Assembly: GCA_963942565.1 (NCBI GenBank)
Contig: OZ012690.1
Location: 40,246,975 to 40,310,974, forward strand
Origin: Maea johnstoni
Lineage: Eukaryota > Annelida > Polychaeta > Spionida > Magelonidae
DNA: 64,000 nt
Reading direction: 5' to 3'
Shown here: in pieces, positions 33,184 through 45,575 of the stretch
Position numbering within the stretch: position 1 is the stretch's first letter
How the letters are laid out: every line of letters starts with the position of its first letter
Program-made: the position numbers and the translations under genes
The notes under the pieces: generated by a model
What the model was told of the DNA's origin: nothing
The model's input: only the letters and a program-made list of their open reading frames with translations
The model's database searches: none

Positions 33184-34563
33184 ACCCACAGTCTCTCTAG
33201 GATTTGCATGTAGTACAGGTTGTATTTCACCTGTTTCCCTCATGCTATGCTTTAGTTATTATCATCTGCAGGCAGGTAGTTGACTATGAGGTTGTCAGCA
33301 GCCCGTCCGTAGCATTGACACACTTATCCCAGATGTCTCTTTATGATCACAGTGCTACTCTCCGTACAATGCAGGCCAGCAGTTGACAGATGGTTAACAC
33401 ATTGTTATCATGTCGCATGAAGAGAATGTAGTGTTAATGTCCCTTCATGTTAGGCATGCAGCTCTTGTTGTTGCTCAAGAGTGAATAGCTGTGGGCGGAT
33501 TTAAATACTTGAAAATGAGAATCAGCCACGGTATGTGTATACAGGAATTCAACAATAACCTAACAGGTATCATAGCCTGGTATTTGGAGGTGCTGTAGAC
33601 TTGCTTATTGACATGGCAGGAAGTTGTAGCAGGAACTTTATAATTTAATTAGTCTAAACTTCCTGGTTGTAGGCATCTAGCTATAATTGCTGGAGAGGGT
33701 TTAAAAAGTAATTGATGGAAAGTATTATGTAGTGTTTGCAGAATCCAACAATAACCGACCATGTAGCATCGCCTGATCAATAGTCACTTTTAGGTGCTGT
33801 GAGGATTCATAGGTTAACATCTAGCAGGCAATGAACAAAATTAATGCTGAAAAATGACTGTTTGCATTAAATACAAATGAGTTTGCATTCTGATTCACTA
33901 GGAATGAATGAATTAGGTGAGAAAAAGTAGCCGGGTAAAATGTGAAAAAAAACTTTCAGTGATTGCAGTCACAGCTTTCCTGCAAATGAAGTTCTCAATT
34001 GAATCTGTTCTTTAGGATTGCCATCAAAGAAAACCTTAGGACATAAAATTCAAACTGAGCATGCAATATTAGAGTTTTATTATTTTAGAGAGAGAGAGAG
34101 TAAGATATTCTGACTCCAATCATAAAAAGTGGAGTTGTAAATGTGTCTATTTAGGTCTAGAGGGTGGTCAGTACTGCTCGGAAACCCCTGCTACCAAAGG
34201 TCAACAAGGCTTTCTGGGCATGAAAGGGTTAATGAAAGGGTTAACTTTTAAGGATCTAGATTATTCATGTCAAGCTTCACATCAGTTACCCTCCCACCAC
34301 AAGCTAATTGTTATTGAAGAGCCTTCAGAAACCACAAACCTGTACAATACACATTTAATTTGTGCAAATCTAAGGGAATCTACTCACTGTACTACCCTGC
34401 AGGGACTGAATTGCTGATCAAACAAACAAGTCCTGATTTATGAGATATGTGATACACATAGCCAGTGAAAACATCAGTTAGGCATGAATGTGGCCATATT
34501 TCTCTCTGCTGGCTTCTCGGGAGAAATGGGGTGGCTGGCACTGCAGCTCAACTCACAGTGATT
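33184..34563. other. POSH intron, plain stretch
   Basis: A possible family-1 terminal fragment with duplicated gaaagggttaa lies at about 34190-34245. Otherwise nothing recognised. Confidence 0.5.
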
Positions 34564-34858
34564 TTAACCCATTCATGTCTAGGGCTTGGCACCTAACCTT
34601 AACCCTTATCCTGCTGTGAAAGCCATGAGCACTGCTGCACGCCACGACAATTGTTGTGGTTAGCAGGATAAGGGTTAAGATATTTTAGATATGATATGAG
34701 ATATATATATATAATTTCCTTAATAGTATACTAACAAAATGATAGTTTTTACGTTACTGCCTGCCCATACGGGTCTGCCAATTTTTACCTGTGTACAATT
34801 TTGTCTAAAAGATATCACCAAATTGATCATGCTGCGTTTGGCTGCTGCTAGCTTTGAA
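34564..34858 (+). mobile_element. Family-1 MITE split by a 72-bp mini-element
   Basis: Left end TTAACCCATTCATGTCTAGG at 34564. The right part (atatcaccaaattgatcatg, tttggctgctgc) ends at about 34858. It is interrupted by the nested TTAA element at 34599-34678. Confidence 0.65.
34599..34678. mobile_element. 72-bp TTAA-flanked mini-element
   Basis: TTAA|CCCTTATCCTGCT ... AGCAGGATAAGGG|TTAA. The terminal inverted repeats are perfect over 13 bp and TTAA flanks both sides. This is a piggyBac-like end structure without any interior gene. Confidence 0.8.
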
Positions 34859-35129
34859 GGAGCATTCAAGTGTAAAAATCAAACATTTTATTAAATTCGT
34901 CTTGATTTTAAAGGTACAATGGAAGACCTTGTCGCTGAGGACCCACTGATTTTTAATTGTTTATTAAGTCAAGCTAGTTGCAAGGGATAACTGTCCAACT
35001 GTGACATGAAACAAATTGACTGAAGTTCTGGTAACTGGATTTGTTACTTGTAATTTTGAATTATTGTTAATTTCAATTGGTCACATGTGTGAACTATGAA
35101 GATTTTTCAACGATTCAACCCATTCCTGC

Positions 35130-35606
35130 TAGGGCTGCACACTGTTAAGAATTAACGATTTGATATGATACTGATAACTTTGAAACGATACGGTTTCTTA
35201 ACGGTTTTTTAACGATACCGCGTGGGACAAACTTCTGAAAAATAGCCAAACTTTCGTATTCAAAACCTGTTGTTTTTTTTCCATGAAATATGATTTCAAA
35301 TTCTTTGAATAAAACAGAATCGTATATTTGATTATTATGAGTTTTATTTTGCCATAGAATATTAAATTTGAACGAATTATCCATTAAGAATTAAATACGA
35401 AAGTATTGATGCCAATGCCGAGCCGTTGTTTCATTGAATCACGGCTTAGGAAGTGCTCGGAGGGATGTCAACAGTAAGGTAAGGCAGTTTCCTCATAGCT
35501 GCTTTATCGGTTTTTCAAACCGGTTTATTTTGGGACGGTTATCGTTATCATTAGGCAGCCTAATGATCGGTCTCGGTCTGCAACCGGTTTCCGGTGTGCA
35601 GCCCTA
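35130..35606. mobile_element. hAT-like MITE with perfect 8-bp TSD
   Basis: 477 bp flanked by attcctgc at 35122-35129 and 35607-35614. The ends are tagggctgcacac and gtgtgcagccct (inverted). The interior has many aaccggttt and taacgat palindromic motifs. It sits inside the terminal repeat of a family-1 MITE (aacccattcctgc...). Confidence 0.9.
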
Positions 35607-35734
35607 ATTCCTGCTAAGTTCAGTTCTCTACATATGTATGATACTTTTGAAAATAACTCCAAGATAAAGCTAGAATCCACCAAATATATCAATGAAATTT
35701 TTAGATTTGATTCAGATGATGTGGTATAACTGGT

Positions 35735-36308
35735 ATTATCCAGGATTTTGAAATGGGGGTTCCAAAATTGGCATTATAAAATATTTGGGTGTCCTATTTT
35801 TCAAGGGATGAAGATAAAACATTTCTAAGATAACAATCATAAACATATATTTATTACAAAAAGGCATAATTTGATTATATGCATTGTAACTATTAGAATT
35901 TAAGTGACTGAGATTGGTAAACATATTTTGATATTTGCTTTAAAGTAGCTCAGTTGGTTAGGTGTTGGACCAGTAATCAGTAGGTCGCAGGCTCATTTCC
36001 CGGCCTGGGGACTTTGGTCTGTCCTTGGGCAAGACAGTTTATTCCATATTGCTTCAGTCTACCCAGCTGCAAATTGGGTACTTAGCATTAAAAAGGCAGT
36101 GCTTAGAGCTTGTGCATGTGTACAGGCCTTCTAGGGGGGGGGGGGAAGGTTGTGTGAACATTTCGTTGGATACAAGACTATAAACCGAATACCTTTTAAA
36201 TTGGCATTTTAAGAAAATCTTTATGGAGATTTTTAGTTGTCCTGATAAGTTATTTCTAAAAGTGTGGTTGCCAAAATGACATCCAGACATCCTGCTGCCT
36301 AAGACCCT
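35735..36308 (+). mobile_element. Family-B MITE interrupted by a SINE
   Basis: Left part tatccaggattttgaaatgg and tgggtgtcctatttttcaag. Right part gccaaaatgacatccagaca and cctaagaccctgctg. The host element matches 40642-40950; a SINE occupies about 35944-36186. Confidence 0.7.
35944..36186 (+). mobile_element. tRNA-derived SINE (family S3)
   Basis: A tRNA-like head has an A-box (agtagctcagttggttaggt) and a B-box region (ggtcgcaggctcatttcc). Then come the conserved ccttgggcaagacagttta stretch, a tctacccagctgcaaattgg segment and a tail ending tacaagactataaaccg. Inserted in the family-B MITE. Confidence 0.8.
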
Positions 36309-36529
36309 GCTGATAAACATCTCTTCCATGCTTTCCAAACTCTGATTTTGTGAGAGATTGCCAAAATAGTTGGGCCTTTTTAGACCTTTTTGCTACTAGG
36401 GCATGACTGGATTATGAAGCACAGGCAGTTAATTATGATTCTCCTCTTGAGTTCCCATTCTGCTCATAATCGTTGCCAGCAATAAAGGGAGGAAAGTAAT
36501 CAGTTTTCCTCCTAACAAATCTTTGAATC

Positions 36530-36728
36530 TTAACCCTTTAAGCCTAGTTACTCCCAGATGTTTTATGGAACCTAGAAACAAAACACATGTGAAGAAAAAT
36601 TCTTAGTTGTTCAGAGGGGATGGTCGGGTATAGAACACTTTCATTATGTATTCCAAAAAAATGCTTAGCAATGGATAAATTAGTATATGTGTCATATTGT
36701 CATGGCATTTGGGCATTTAAGGGGTTAA
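36530..36728. mobile_element. TTAA-type MITE, family 3
   Basis: TTAA|CCCTTTAAGCC at the left and ggcatttaaggGG|TTAA at the right, about 199 bp including both TTAA. The interior is unlike family 1. A half copy (ttaacccccttaatgccacg) may occur at about 60910. Confidence 0.75.
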
Positions 36729-37060
36729 TCCTGTTATTTCATTCAGCAGCCAATCATAACTAGGCTGCTTGTGGACTAATGCAATAATCTGAGGTCACGG
36801 GAAAGTGTGTCATTGTTTCGGTAATTAGGGGATGGCAGTTCTCTAGGTTGCCCTGGCATTTGGAACTTCTTTCTAGCATGTTATTAAAGATAAAACTTGC
36901 TTTGTGTCCCCTGAATAATTGATTTCCTAAATCCTGGCTTGTGATTGGTTGATGAAGTTAGTCTCTTGGAGTACAAAGCATTAAATTACAAAAGTTCTGA
37001 TTTCATTATTTGTGTGTGAGATTTGAGTTTTGACTGAAAAACTAAGATTTGCGTGCAATT

Positions 37061-37298
37061 CTACCCATTCAATAATGCCTGAATATCTCCATGACCATTG
37101 TCATCTGGATCTTTGATACTTTTGAAAATGACTAAAATGGAATCAAGCATAAACTCACAGCATATTTGAAGGGGGTTGTAGTTTAGACTCTTAACAACAT
37201 TCCTCGTTTAGATATGAGCTGGAATAAGTTTTCTTCCAAAGATATTGCAATATTGGTCAGGGCATTTTGGTTGAGCACTGCAGGCATGAAAGAGTTGA
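37061..37298 (+). mobile_element. TTAA-type family-1 MITE, full copy
   Basis: acccattcaataatgcctga at the left and ctgcaggcatgaaagagttg at the right. It has the core atatttgaagggggttgtag and its inverted half. The left TTAA has been lost. Confidence 0.8.
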
Positions 37299-38519
37299 AT
37301 TGGATTTACAAAGATCCGATGCTAGAGCATGAAATCCTGAGGGAATGTCCTCATCTAGCACTAGTTGTACATAGTTAGCAGGGTGTCATTTTAACACTAA
37401 CGCATTCATGAACAACTTGTGAATTTTATTAGAATTTTTTAAATGTCCAGATCATAACCTGATAGCCAGACAGACTTGTTTCATCAAGGTTTCAGGTGTC
37501 CAGTTTCCCAACGCAAGTTTTAGTACTCATGGCAAAAACCCTTGAAACTGCTGTACAGATATCCAGCCTTGTTCCCAGTTAGAGTTCTCTAGTGAACATT
37601 ATCCTTCCTATGTTTGCACCAGCCAAAAAACATCCCGACAATTTATGTTGTATGACTCTAACAAAAGTACATTTTAGAAAATAACTGAAAGAGAAATGTT
37701 CATCTGATCCCAACATTTAACTCTCCTTTACATATTTCTTGAATTTGATTTTCGTTCTAGATTATCTTTCAAAACTATCATGGGTCTAGACAACGCTAGT
37801 CAATTAGAAGGTCAGGTCTGCATATAGGTTAAAGAGGACAAGTTTCTGAGACAGGTTTCGGAAGGGTGTGGAGTAAGCAGGGGAAATACAGGAAGCAGAT
37901 ATGAATATGATACCACCCTCATGTACTCTGTCAAATACGGGTCAAGTCTCTAAGTGGGTCACGCTGATCCGTTGGTGGCAAGGCTGGCTGTAAATTCAGG
38001 AACTGGAATGTGCGAAATAACATACCATGACAGCTGGAATATATGAAGGCTGTTAAAATAGGCTTACTTCGGCATTACTAGAACTGAAATAACAGAGATC
38101 TGGATTTCCCCGTTTAATCTCGTCACGGCTAGACAGTGAGGGTGTTCCAATAACTAAGGCTGTAAAGTTACCCTTTATTTTACTTCGATAATAAATATTA
38201 AGAAAACTAACCATATAGATATCATATCATAATGGATCAGACACTGTGCCAGACTGCCAATATTGGGGTGAGCTTTCACATAAATAGTTAGCCAAAGTTT
38301 TTGCTCAGTTGGGGCCAAACAGGACAAAACTTCTGAAGCTCTGCTCTCACACATTTGTTGGGTAGGTGAGCATACTTACAGGATATGCCTGTGTAATAAT
38401 TGATATTATGCAAAATGTCATGGCCTTGATATACCCCAATTTGGTAACTCTACTCATTTGGTATCATAGACCACATATAACTTACAAGTTAGCTACGTCT
38501 ACTAGCCCTACCTGACATT
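37299..38519. other. POSH intron stretch with a family-1 MITE fragment
   Basis: Bases 37660-37835 (aaagagaaatgttcatctga, gggtctagacaacgctagtc) are a partial family-1 copy. Otherwise nothing recognised. Confidence 0.55.
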
Positions 38520-38527
38520 GTAGGTGT

Positions 38528-38829
38528 TAGGGGCTAAGCCACCTATGTGTTCAGCGTGTCATTCGGACACCCAGAACACTATTTTTGACAGTTTGGACAC
38601 CCAAAAGTTTAGGTCAGGATTTGCTGATGATGACTATTCCTAGAAGATAGTGCATGTAGTGTCACTCCTACAATACAGACAAGCAGTTACTGGCCTAAAA
38701 AAGCAAAATCCGTAGATATACAGGGTTTATTTCATTAGTAGTGTGAACTTTGAACCACACTTTGGACACCCAAAAGAATATGAAACCTCTGTTTGGACAC
38801 CCTGTTTCCAAATCCTGGCTAAGACTATG
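38528..38829 (-). mobile_element. hAT-type family-A MITE, copy 1
   Basis: 302 bp flanked by gtaggtgt on both sides (38520-38527, 38830-38837). It reads opposite to the 39944 and 53186 copies: gtgtcattcggacacccaga, caaaagtttaggtcagga, ctaaaaaagcaaaatc. Confidence 0.85.
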
Positions 38830-38837
38830 GTAGGTGT

Positions 38838-39647
38838 AACCTTAAACTTCATTTATTATGTATTATTGTATGGTCTTGAAATGCACCAGTTTGGTGACTT
38901 CTCTCATGTGCTATTATTACTATAAGTACTAGTTTGCTATGTACATCTACTAGCCCTACCTGAGTGAGTGAGTAAGTGGCAGTCAGTATTTGTGGGTATT
39001 GATTGTTAGACCCTGCTGCCTCGCATTGTGCTCCCTATTAGTTAATCAATTGATTAATTAATGGATTTCTTGTCCTATCCTTTCACGTGTGCACTGGCAT
39101 CATGCAGCTCTATAGAAAGCTGCACTTTCTCAGCTTGTTTGAAGTTGCAAGGTTGAGTAAGTATCTTATTTGCACACAACCTGTTCATTCTCAAAGCATC
39201 CTATAACTTATATAGGATCAGAGATTTACTTTCGATTTTTGTTTTTGTCAGTCTAGTGGATGATTGGCAGCTTTCATATTCTGCATACAATGCATGCCCT
39301 GCCATACTCTTTTGCCAGTCCTCTCATGTGTGACAATGCACTGGTCATTAATAATCACTTGAGATCTGCAGGTGCCTCAGAAAGGCTTAACTTGTAGGTT
39401 CAGAATTTGTCCTTCACAGACATAATCTGCCACCTCAAATGAGGCATTGTTTATCAAGACACAATCAACAACTCTGCTTCAAAAACAGAGAGTTAGTCCC
39501 CTGTGACAATTTTGTGGATAAATATTTGTATGCAGAGCTATTTTTGGAAACTATTTGAAGGAGGTATGTTTAAGATCAGTGCCTACGCCATGACTTTCCT
39601 TTAAATTGATGCTTACCAAAAGTATCATGCGACCTGACATCACTTGT
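38838..39647. other. POSH intron, plain stretch
   Basis: No feature recognised. Confidence 0.55.
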
Positions 39648-39905
39648 CACCGGGGTCATAGCCAGGATTTAGTAACTGTGTGCCTTAAATTGACAATTAT
39701 GCATCCTGCTTTTCAAGGATAATTCCAATAAACTCAGATTACAATGCTCAATAAACATGTTGATTCTGACTTATTGAAATAAGGCATCTTATACAATCTT
39801 ATTGGAATTATTCTGACAGAATTTCTGAGGTGGAAAAATCTATTGTATGCTTGAAAATGAGATTTTAAGAAATTCATCACAAAAATTGGATGTCCTTAGG
39901 GTCAG
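39648..39905 (+). mobile_element. Family-B MITE fragment
   Basis: gtcatagccaggatttagta at the left; aaaaattggatgtccttagg near the right end. Parallel to 40642-40950; the right terminus is missing. Confidence 0.6.
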
Positions 39906-39943
39906 GTATCAAAATACTGTAAGGTACTAAGATTGGTACTGAT

Positions 39944-40256
39944 CAGGGTCTTAGCCGATATTTGGAAACAGGTCGTCCAAATAGAGGTTTCATAGACTTT
40001 TGCGTGTCCAAAGTGTGGTACAAAATACATACTACTAATAAGATAGACCCTATACCTTTACAGATTTTGCTTTTTTATGCCAGATATTGCTTTGTGTGTC
40101 TTATAAAAGTGACACTACAGCTTCTACATCTTCTATCTTCTAAGAAAAGTCATCTTCAGCAAATTCTGACATAAACTTTTGGGTGTCCAAACTGTCAAAA
40201 AACAGTGTTCTGCATGTCCAAATGACACACTGGACGCATAGGCGGCTAAGCCCCTG
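39944..40256 (+). mobile_element. hAT-type family-A MITE, copy 2
   Basis: 313 bp with ends cagggtcttagccgat and ggcggctaagcccctg. The flanks gtactgat / gtaccgat match at 7 of 8 positions. The interior is nearly identical, in reverse, to 54506-54818. Short open frames shared by the two copies come from this similarity, not from a gene. Confidence 0.88.
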
Positions 40257-40641
40257 GTACCGATACCGTATCTTTTCGTTGGTATATAGGTATCCATCCC
40301 TATGAATAGGTCACAGGAGGGAAGGGGCAGGCTTTCTCATGGAGCCCAGTATTCTATGATGAATGTCAGGTGTTAAAATACGGTATTGTCTCATGATATC
40401 GTACCATATCGCTTGGTTCTTATATAGGTATCCATCCCTATGAATAGGTCACAGGAGTGAAGAGGGCTGGCTTTCTCATGGAGCCCCCTGTTCTGTGATG
40501 AATGTCAGGTATTTGAGGCTTTGTCCTCCCCTACCTGTCCCCCTATTGTTTAAGCAGCCTTTGTGCCAGAGGCTCAGGTGAGGACAATACAGAGATAGCA
40601 TCAAGTTCAACAAGCACTATACAGCGTAAGCTACAACTACA

Positions 40642-40950
40642 ACCAGGCTCTTAGCCAGGATTTAGAAAGTGGGTGCCCATTATTGTCCATTGGGAATTTT
40701 TTTGGGGCGACCTATTTTTTAAGGGAGACAACAATACTCAGATTAAAAAATCATAAACATGTATCTACTTATTGAAATAGGGCATGATATCCTCATATAG
40801 TAATAGTACCAAGGGAATTATATCGCAGTGGAAAAACTACAATTATATGCTTGAAAGTGACATTTGAAGAAATTACTTTTGGGGTGTCCTGAGGAGTGAT
40901 TTTTGTGGTTTTTGGTGTCCAAATGATGCCCAGACGCCCTGCTTGCAAAG
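40642..40950 (+). mobile_element. Family-B MITE copy
   Basis: Left end caggctcttagccaggattt. Interior aaatcataaacatgtatcta and tatatgcttgaaagtgacat. Right part tgatgcccagacgccctgct. The terminal repeats are related to families A and C, but the interior differs. Confidence 0.7.
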
Positions 40951-42439
40951 ACTACATCCTTAATACTCACTTCTCTGTAAAGAAGCAGGGCTAGATTTTC
41001 ATTTTCATGTCTAATTCCTGAGCTCAGTCAAGGTGATAATTCCCGCTGAAACCTCACTCCCTCGGTTGGATATATGGTGACGATTTGTATGTAGCTTTTA
41101 CTTCCTTTCACGCAGTATGGTTTTCCGCTCGACCGGGGAGCCGGGGTGCGAACGACCACAATAACCGCGGAAGCAGAGGTCAAATGCAATGGAGTGGGCT
41201 AAACACTGATGGCAGTGTAGGTGGGGGTGTTTTCCACATTCCTCGACCACCCACCCATTCTTCAGCTCCTACACTGCCTACTTAGGTGTTATACAGCAAA
41301 TTGCAATGTTGTGCTTGACTTGCCTCCAGTCACTCCATCCATTCATGCCGTGCTCACCGTGCACCGGCACGCAACGACCAATGGGATACGCTGAAAAAGT
41401 CAAACTCTTATCTACTCAGAGTATTTCTTCAAAATATTTTTCCATCATCCATCATAATGATCATTGTATTGTTTTATGGTGATTTTAAATGATGATTCAT
41501 GCAGTTGATTTTATCTTTTCTTTAACTTATTGTATTTTTAAGTCATATTTTGTGTTTTCTTTTGATCATCGATTTAAGTTTTGTCGCTAGTTTGGTGTAA
41601 AAAGGTTTTCTGATTAGGTGCCAAAGTGAATTCCTCCAAAATTGTTGTCCGGAGCATGCTGTGTTCAAAAAGTTTGAAAATATGAAATATTTGAAGGAGT
41701 GTTGCAGACTCTGTTGTGATTAATATTTCTTCCATTCAAATATTTCATTCAACTGGTGCTTGAGTTAGGGAACTATCACCTAAGAAGTCTGGCTTTTTTT
41801 TTTGCTGATACTGGCATGAACAAGTTAATTTGGATCATTTATTACCATTGAAAAGTGTCATTATGAGACCATAACACTAGGGAAAGGTACCAGTACTCAT
41901 TACAATACTAAATACCGATATCAAAACAGAAAAAATATCATAAGGAAAAGTGACTGAAGTATCGAATCATAATGTTTAAGTTTTTGAATATGTATGAAAT
42001 TGACTTATAATTGCTACCTTGGCTTCTCAACATGAAGGAAATTTTCTATTAGTGAAATTCCTAAAGCTGACAATGCTAAAGTTAACAAAATTAGGTCCCC
42101 TGGAGGAATTTTTTTTTGTTTAAGTAACAAATTGTTAAAGAAATATCAATATTGTATCCGATACGATATTGTATTTTGAAAACTGTGCCAAACCTTACAT
42201 CAGAGAGTGTGCTCTCACTCCTCTGTTCTGTTTATTAAAAGGCATGAATGGGTTTTATGTGCTTTCCTTTACCTAAGGCCATGCATGCCCTTGAAAGCTA
42301 AGGTTACAACGTGTGAACAAATAAACAATACTTAAATATACAATAGATGGCATTCTTAACCCCAGAATGGATACAAGAACTTGCCATGGGGAACCTTAAT
42401 ACCATGCATTTTAAAATTTGGACTGCATACCTCTGTCAT
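40951..42439. other. POSH intron with small repeats
   Basis: A short stem-loop (ggcagtgtaggtgg...cctacactgcc) lies at about 41210-41280. A family-1 MITE fragment lies at 41640-41826 (aatatttgaaggagtgttgc ... actggcatgaacaagttaat). Nothing coding. Confidence 0.5.
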
Positions 42440-42631
42440 TGGTCTTTCCTGATGATTTTAGGAGCATATTTTGAAAAATATTTGAAGGAGAAATGTTTAT
42501 CTGAAGAATTCCACCTCTTCTTCAAATATATTTGAAACTCAATCTTAATTCCCAAGTTATAGTCTATAGTACTTATCATAGATCTAGACAGCAATTTCAA
42601 GAGAATCTCTTATCTAAACATGAATAGGTCA
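42440..42631 (-). mobile_element. TTAA-type family-1 MITE fragment
   Basis: Core tatttgaaggagaaatgttt with inverted ctcttcttcaaatata, then catagatctagacagcaatt and a terminal aaacatgaataggtcaa. Confidence 0.65.
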
Positions 42632-42641
42632 ACATCTTGGC

Positions 42642-42838
42642 TATAGTGGTCTCTACTTACAGAGGTTTACTTTCAAATTTTTTCTTGTCAGTTTGATCGC
42701 CACTTAATGACCCCAAGAAGAGGGTGTGAAGTTCTTGAATCCCTGCCAGCCCCACGGAAGGGCAATAATTAGGATCTGTCCTTCCAGGCATAAATTCACC
42801 AAATGGTCTGTACTGACGGGAAAGTAGACCTCTATATA
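42642..42838 (-). mobile_element. MITE with tagtggtct ends (copy 2)
   Basis: Inverted ends tatagtggtctctactt and aagtagacctctatata. The body ccacttaatgaccccaagaa matches 24213-24452 in reverse. Confidence 0.7.
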
Positions 42839-43489
42839 CTTACAGCTGTGTTTCATTGTATGTTATGGGCCACCTGGACTTTCTGAATGTAAGATCTATT
42901 TCTTTGGTCTCTATGAGAACATTCTTCATATTCCTGGGATGGTTTGTTTTGCGGTTGGTATGTGGGATATTTGCTGATTTAGTATATAATTGAGGGATTA
43001 TTTTGACTGCTGCTGTTTGGGGGGCATTGCTTGCTGGGTCTGCCTGTAACTGATAAGGCATTATGCTGGAACTTGTCCAACAGCGCACCCCTGGAAAACA
43101 TAAATACTTCTACAAGTTTAATTTCCTGTGCAACAAAGGATTACGCTGTGTCCAGCAAAATCCCCCAGTTGCCTAGGCACAATATGAAAACATTGCAGTG
43201 GTAACTATAGCAGACCTATGGAGCCAAACATGGAGCCAAACCAAAATCCTCTAAAACCTTACCAAAACAAAACCTGAACTTGGGTGCTTACAGTGGAGTC
43301 ATTGATTTACTGCCAAAGTAGACGTGAATAAGATTAAGAAGGCCAGTTTCAGTTATTATGTACAACCGCTTCTACAGCCATGGTAATGAATAGCTTGAGT
43401 GCAAACAGGGTTTGAAATATAGATTAAGAGCCCATTGAACCAGACACCATGTATATTGTTTTATACATGGTAGAAAATTAGTTAATGGT

Positions 43490-43819
43490 AATGATGATGC
43501 AGATAAAATGTTATAAAATAATGATTTAATGATAATTGATAATAATATAATAATAATGATGATAAGAATAAAAATAATAAGAATAAGAATAAGAATAATG
43601 ATAATAAGAATAATGGTAATGATAAAATTAAGAAGAATAACTTATAAGAATAATACTAGAAGAATAAGAATAATATTAGTGATAATTATAGTAATATTGA
43701 TAATGAATAATAATTGTTATGATAATGGTAATAATAATGATGATTATGATGATGATAATTATGATCATATTAATTACTGATAATAATTGAACTGATAATA
43801 AGAATTGATACTAAGTAAG

Positions 43820-43855
<36 letters not shown>

Positions 43856-43905
43856 ATGTACTACTACTGTTACTTCTACTGTTACTTCTACTTCTACTAC
43901 TAATG
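43490..43905. repeat. (AAT/GATAAT)-rich and (ACT)n simple repeats
   Basis: Bases 43500-43800 are a degenerate AATAATGAT-type low-complexity tract. Bases 43816-43900 are (ACT)n with interruptions. Confidence 0.9.
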
Positions 43906-45339
43906 AGGATTTACTAATAAGAATTTTCTATAACCTTGGGCAAAAATCCTTACTGCAAACCTTTTCTTTTTGGACTCTTATGTCCCATAAAAAAGAGAAA
44001 CCTAAAGAAAATTCCAGAGAGACCATGAAGGGACCTGCCATGGGTAGAGACATTCGTGAAGAAGGCCTGCCCTACATATGTGTGTATCTGGTGATCTGAG
44101 GCGAGTAGTTGAAGAGTTACTGCGGGCGGCGTAGCAGCCAGAGAATAACTCAGACAGACATGTCAAACAGGTGCTGTAGCCTGAGCCACAGAGAGAAAGA
44201 AAGGTGCTCTCACAGCCTGCAGGCAATAACGGCTCGAACCCATTCAGGCCTCCGGATAACAAGTCTTAGACGAAGATTTTTTTCATCACTTTATTTTTTT
44301 GACATGAAAGCTATACCAACTCAAGACTGTCTACCCTGATTTAGTTCTTGAATTACTCACCAGATAACTCTCACTGAGATTTTCTCTGACTGACCTGTGT
44401 GACCACCTATACATAAAATCATTTATTCAAATAAACATTCATGGTCAACTTAATGACTGCTATCCATACCATAGATGAGTGAACAAGCCTAATAATTTAT
44501 GACATGCCTTGCAATATTATTGATGTTAATCTAAACTTTGTTAGCTAAGCCCTAACTTACATTTAGCTGAGACTTTCCACAAATTCCTGTGGGTTTCTTA
44601 AGAAAATCCTGGGATTTCCCACAAGAATTCTTGGATATGAATTCCTAAGAAATCCTGGGAAGTCCTTGGTATTCCTTGGTATTCCGAATGGGGCATGATG
44701 CAAAGTGTATTGTGTCTGAGACTAGTTGAGCTAGCTGGGATATGGTGAGCCCTGTTTTATGCTGGCACAGACCCACAGACAGTGCCTCTACTCCAATTCA
44801 TTCTGGCTTTCACTTCCAGGCAAATTGCCCAAGGCTCTTTGAAGGACCCCAAGTCAACAACCGTCAGACGTTTAGTACTAATGGCCGGGGTACTTCGGAA
44901 TATTGACTGAATTCATTACATTCATTCCCGGAGCCCCTCTGTGTAATCAGGGTATTGGACCATTATGTAACTTTCCCTCCAGTTCTAACAATTTCCTTGA
45001 TTCCTATTTCATGGTAGAATAAATCTGCTCTCCCTTCTGTCAAGATATTGTCATCAGTCACAGCCACAGTCAAGATATTGATAAATGTATGTAATTGAGA
45101 ATTCATGTAACCTATTAGTTATATAACACTCCTTTGTTCAGACTTTCCAATGACCTGAAAATTGGGTTTATATGCAAATGGCACGTGGGAGCAAGAACTT
45201 TGGTTATTAATATTTGAAGAGTTATTTATTTGTATATGCCTAGGGGAGTGTACATGTGAGTGAGATGCTTCTGTAGGTTTTTTTGTCTCAAGGAAAGTGT
45301 TGCGGGGCAATATTTCTAGATTGAGAATTGTTACTCAGG
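43906..45339. other. POSH intron, plain stretch
   Basis: Purine/pyrimidine-mixed unique sequence, without a recognised feature. Confidence 0.55.
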
Positions 45340-45459
45340 ATATTTCTAACAGCTCTCCTTCAAATATTTTGTAAAATCACTCTCAATTTCAAAGTTATCG
45401 TCATAAGTATCATTGATCCAGACAAAAATATTTTGATGAACTCTGAAGTATCCGGACCG
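45340..45459 (-). mobile_element. Family-1 MITE fragment
   Basis: cagctctccttcaaatattt, tctcaatttcaaagttatcg and tcattgatccagacaa follow the family-1 order. Confidence 0.6.
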
Positions 45460-45575
45460 GGGCATGTAAGAAAGTTGCCTGTGACTTTGGGTTAGGCGGT
45501 GGTTTTCGCCATGGACTCCGGTTTCTTCCACCACTCACAACCTGGGTAGTCGTGACTTAGCCGCAATATGGCAGA
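45460..45575 (+). mobile_element. tRNA-derived SINE fragment (family S1)
   Basis: tgtaagaaagttgcctgtga, ttaggcggtggttttcgcca and ggactccggtttcttccacc match the reverse complement of 11937-12066. Confidence 0.6.

Noticed and set aside
35944-36003. Possible functional tRNA gene
   Set aside because: The tRNA-like head lacks a clean cloverleaf (the B-box is degenerate) and is fused to a SINE body and tail.
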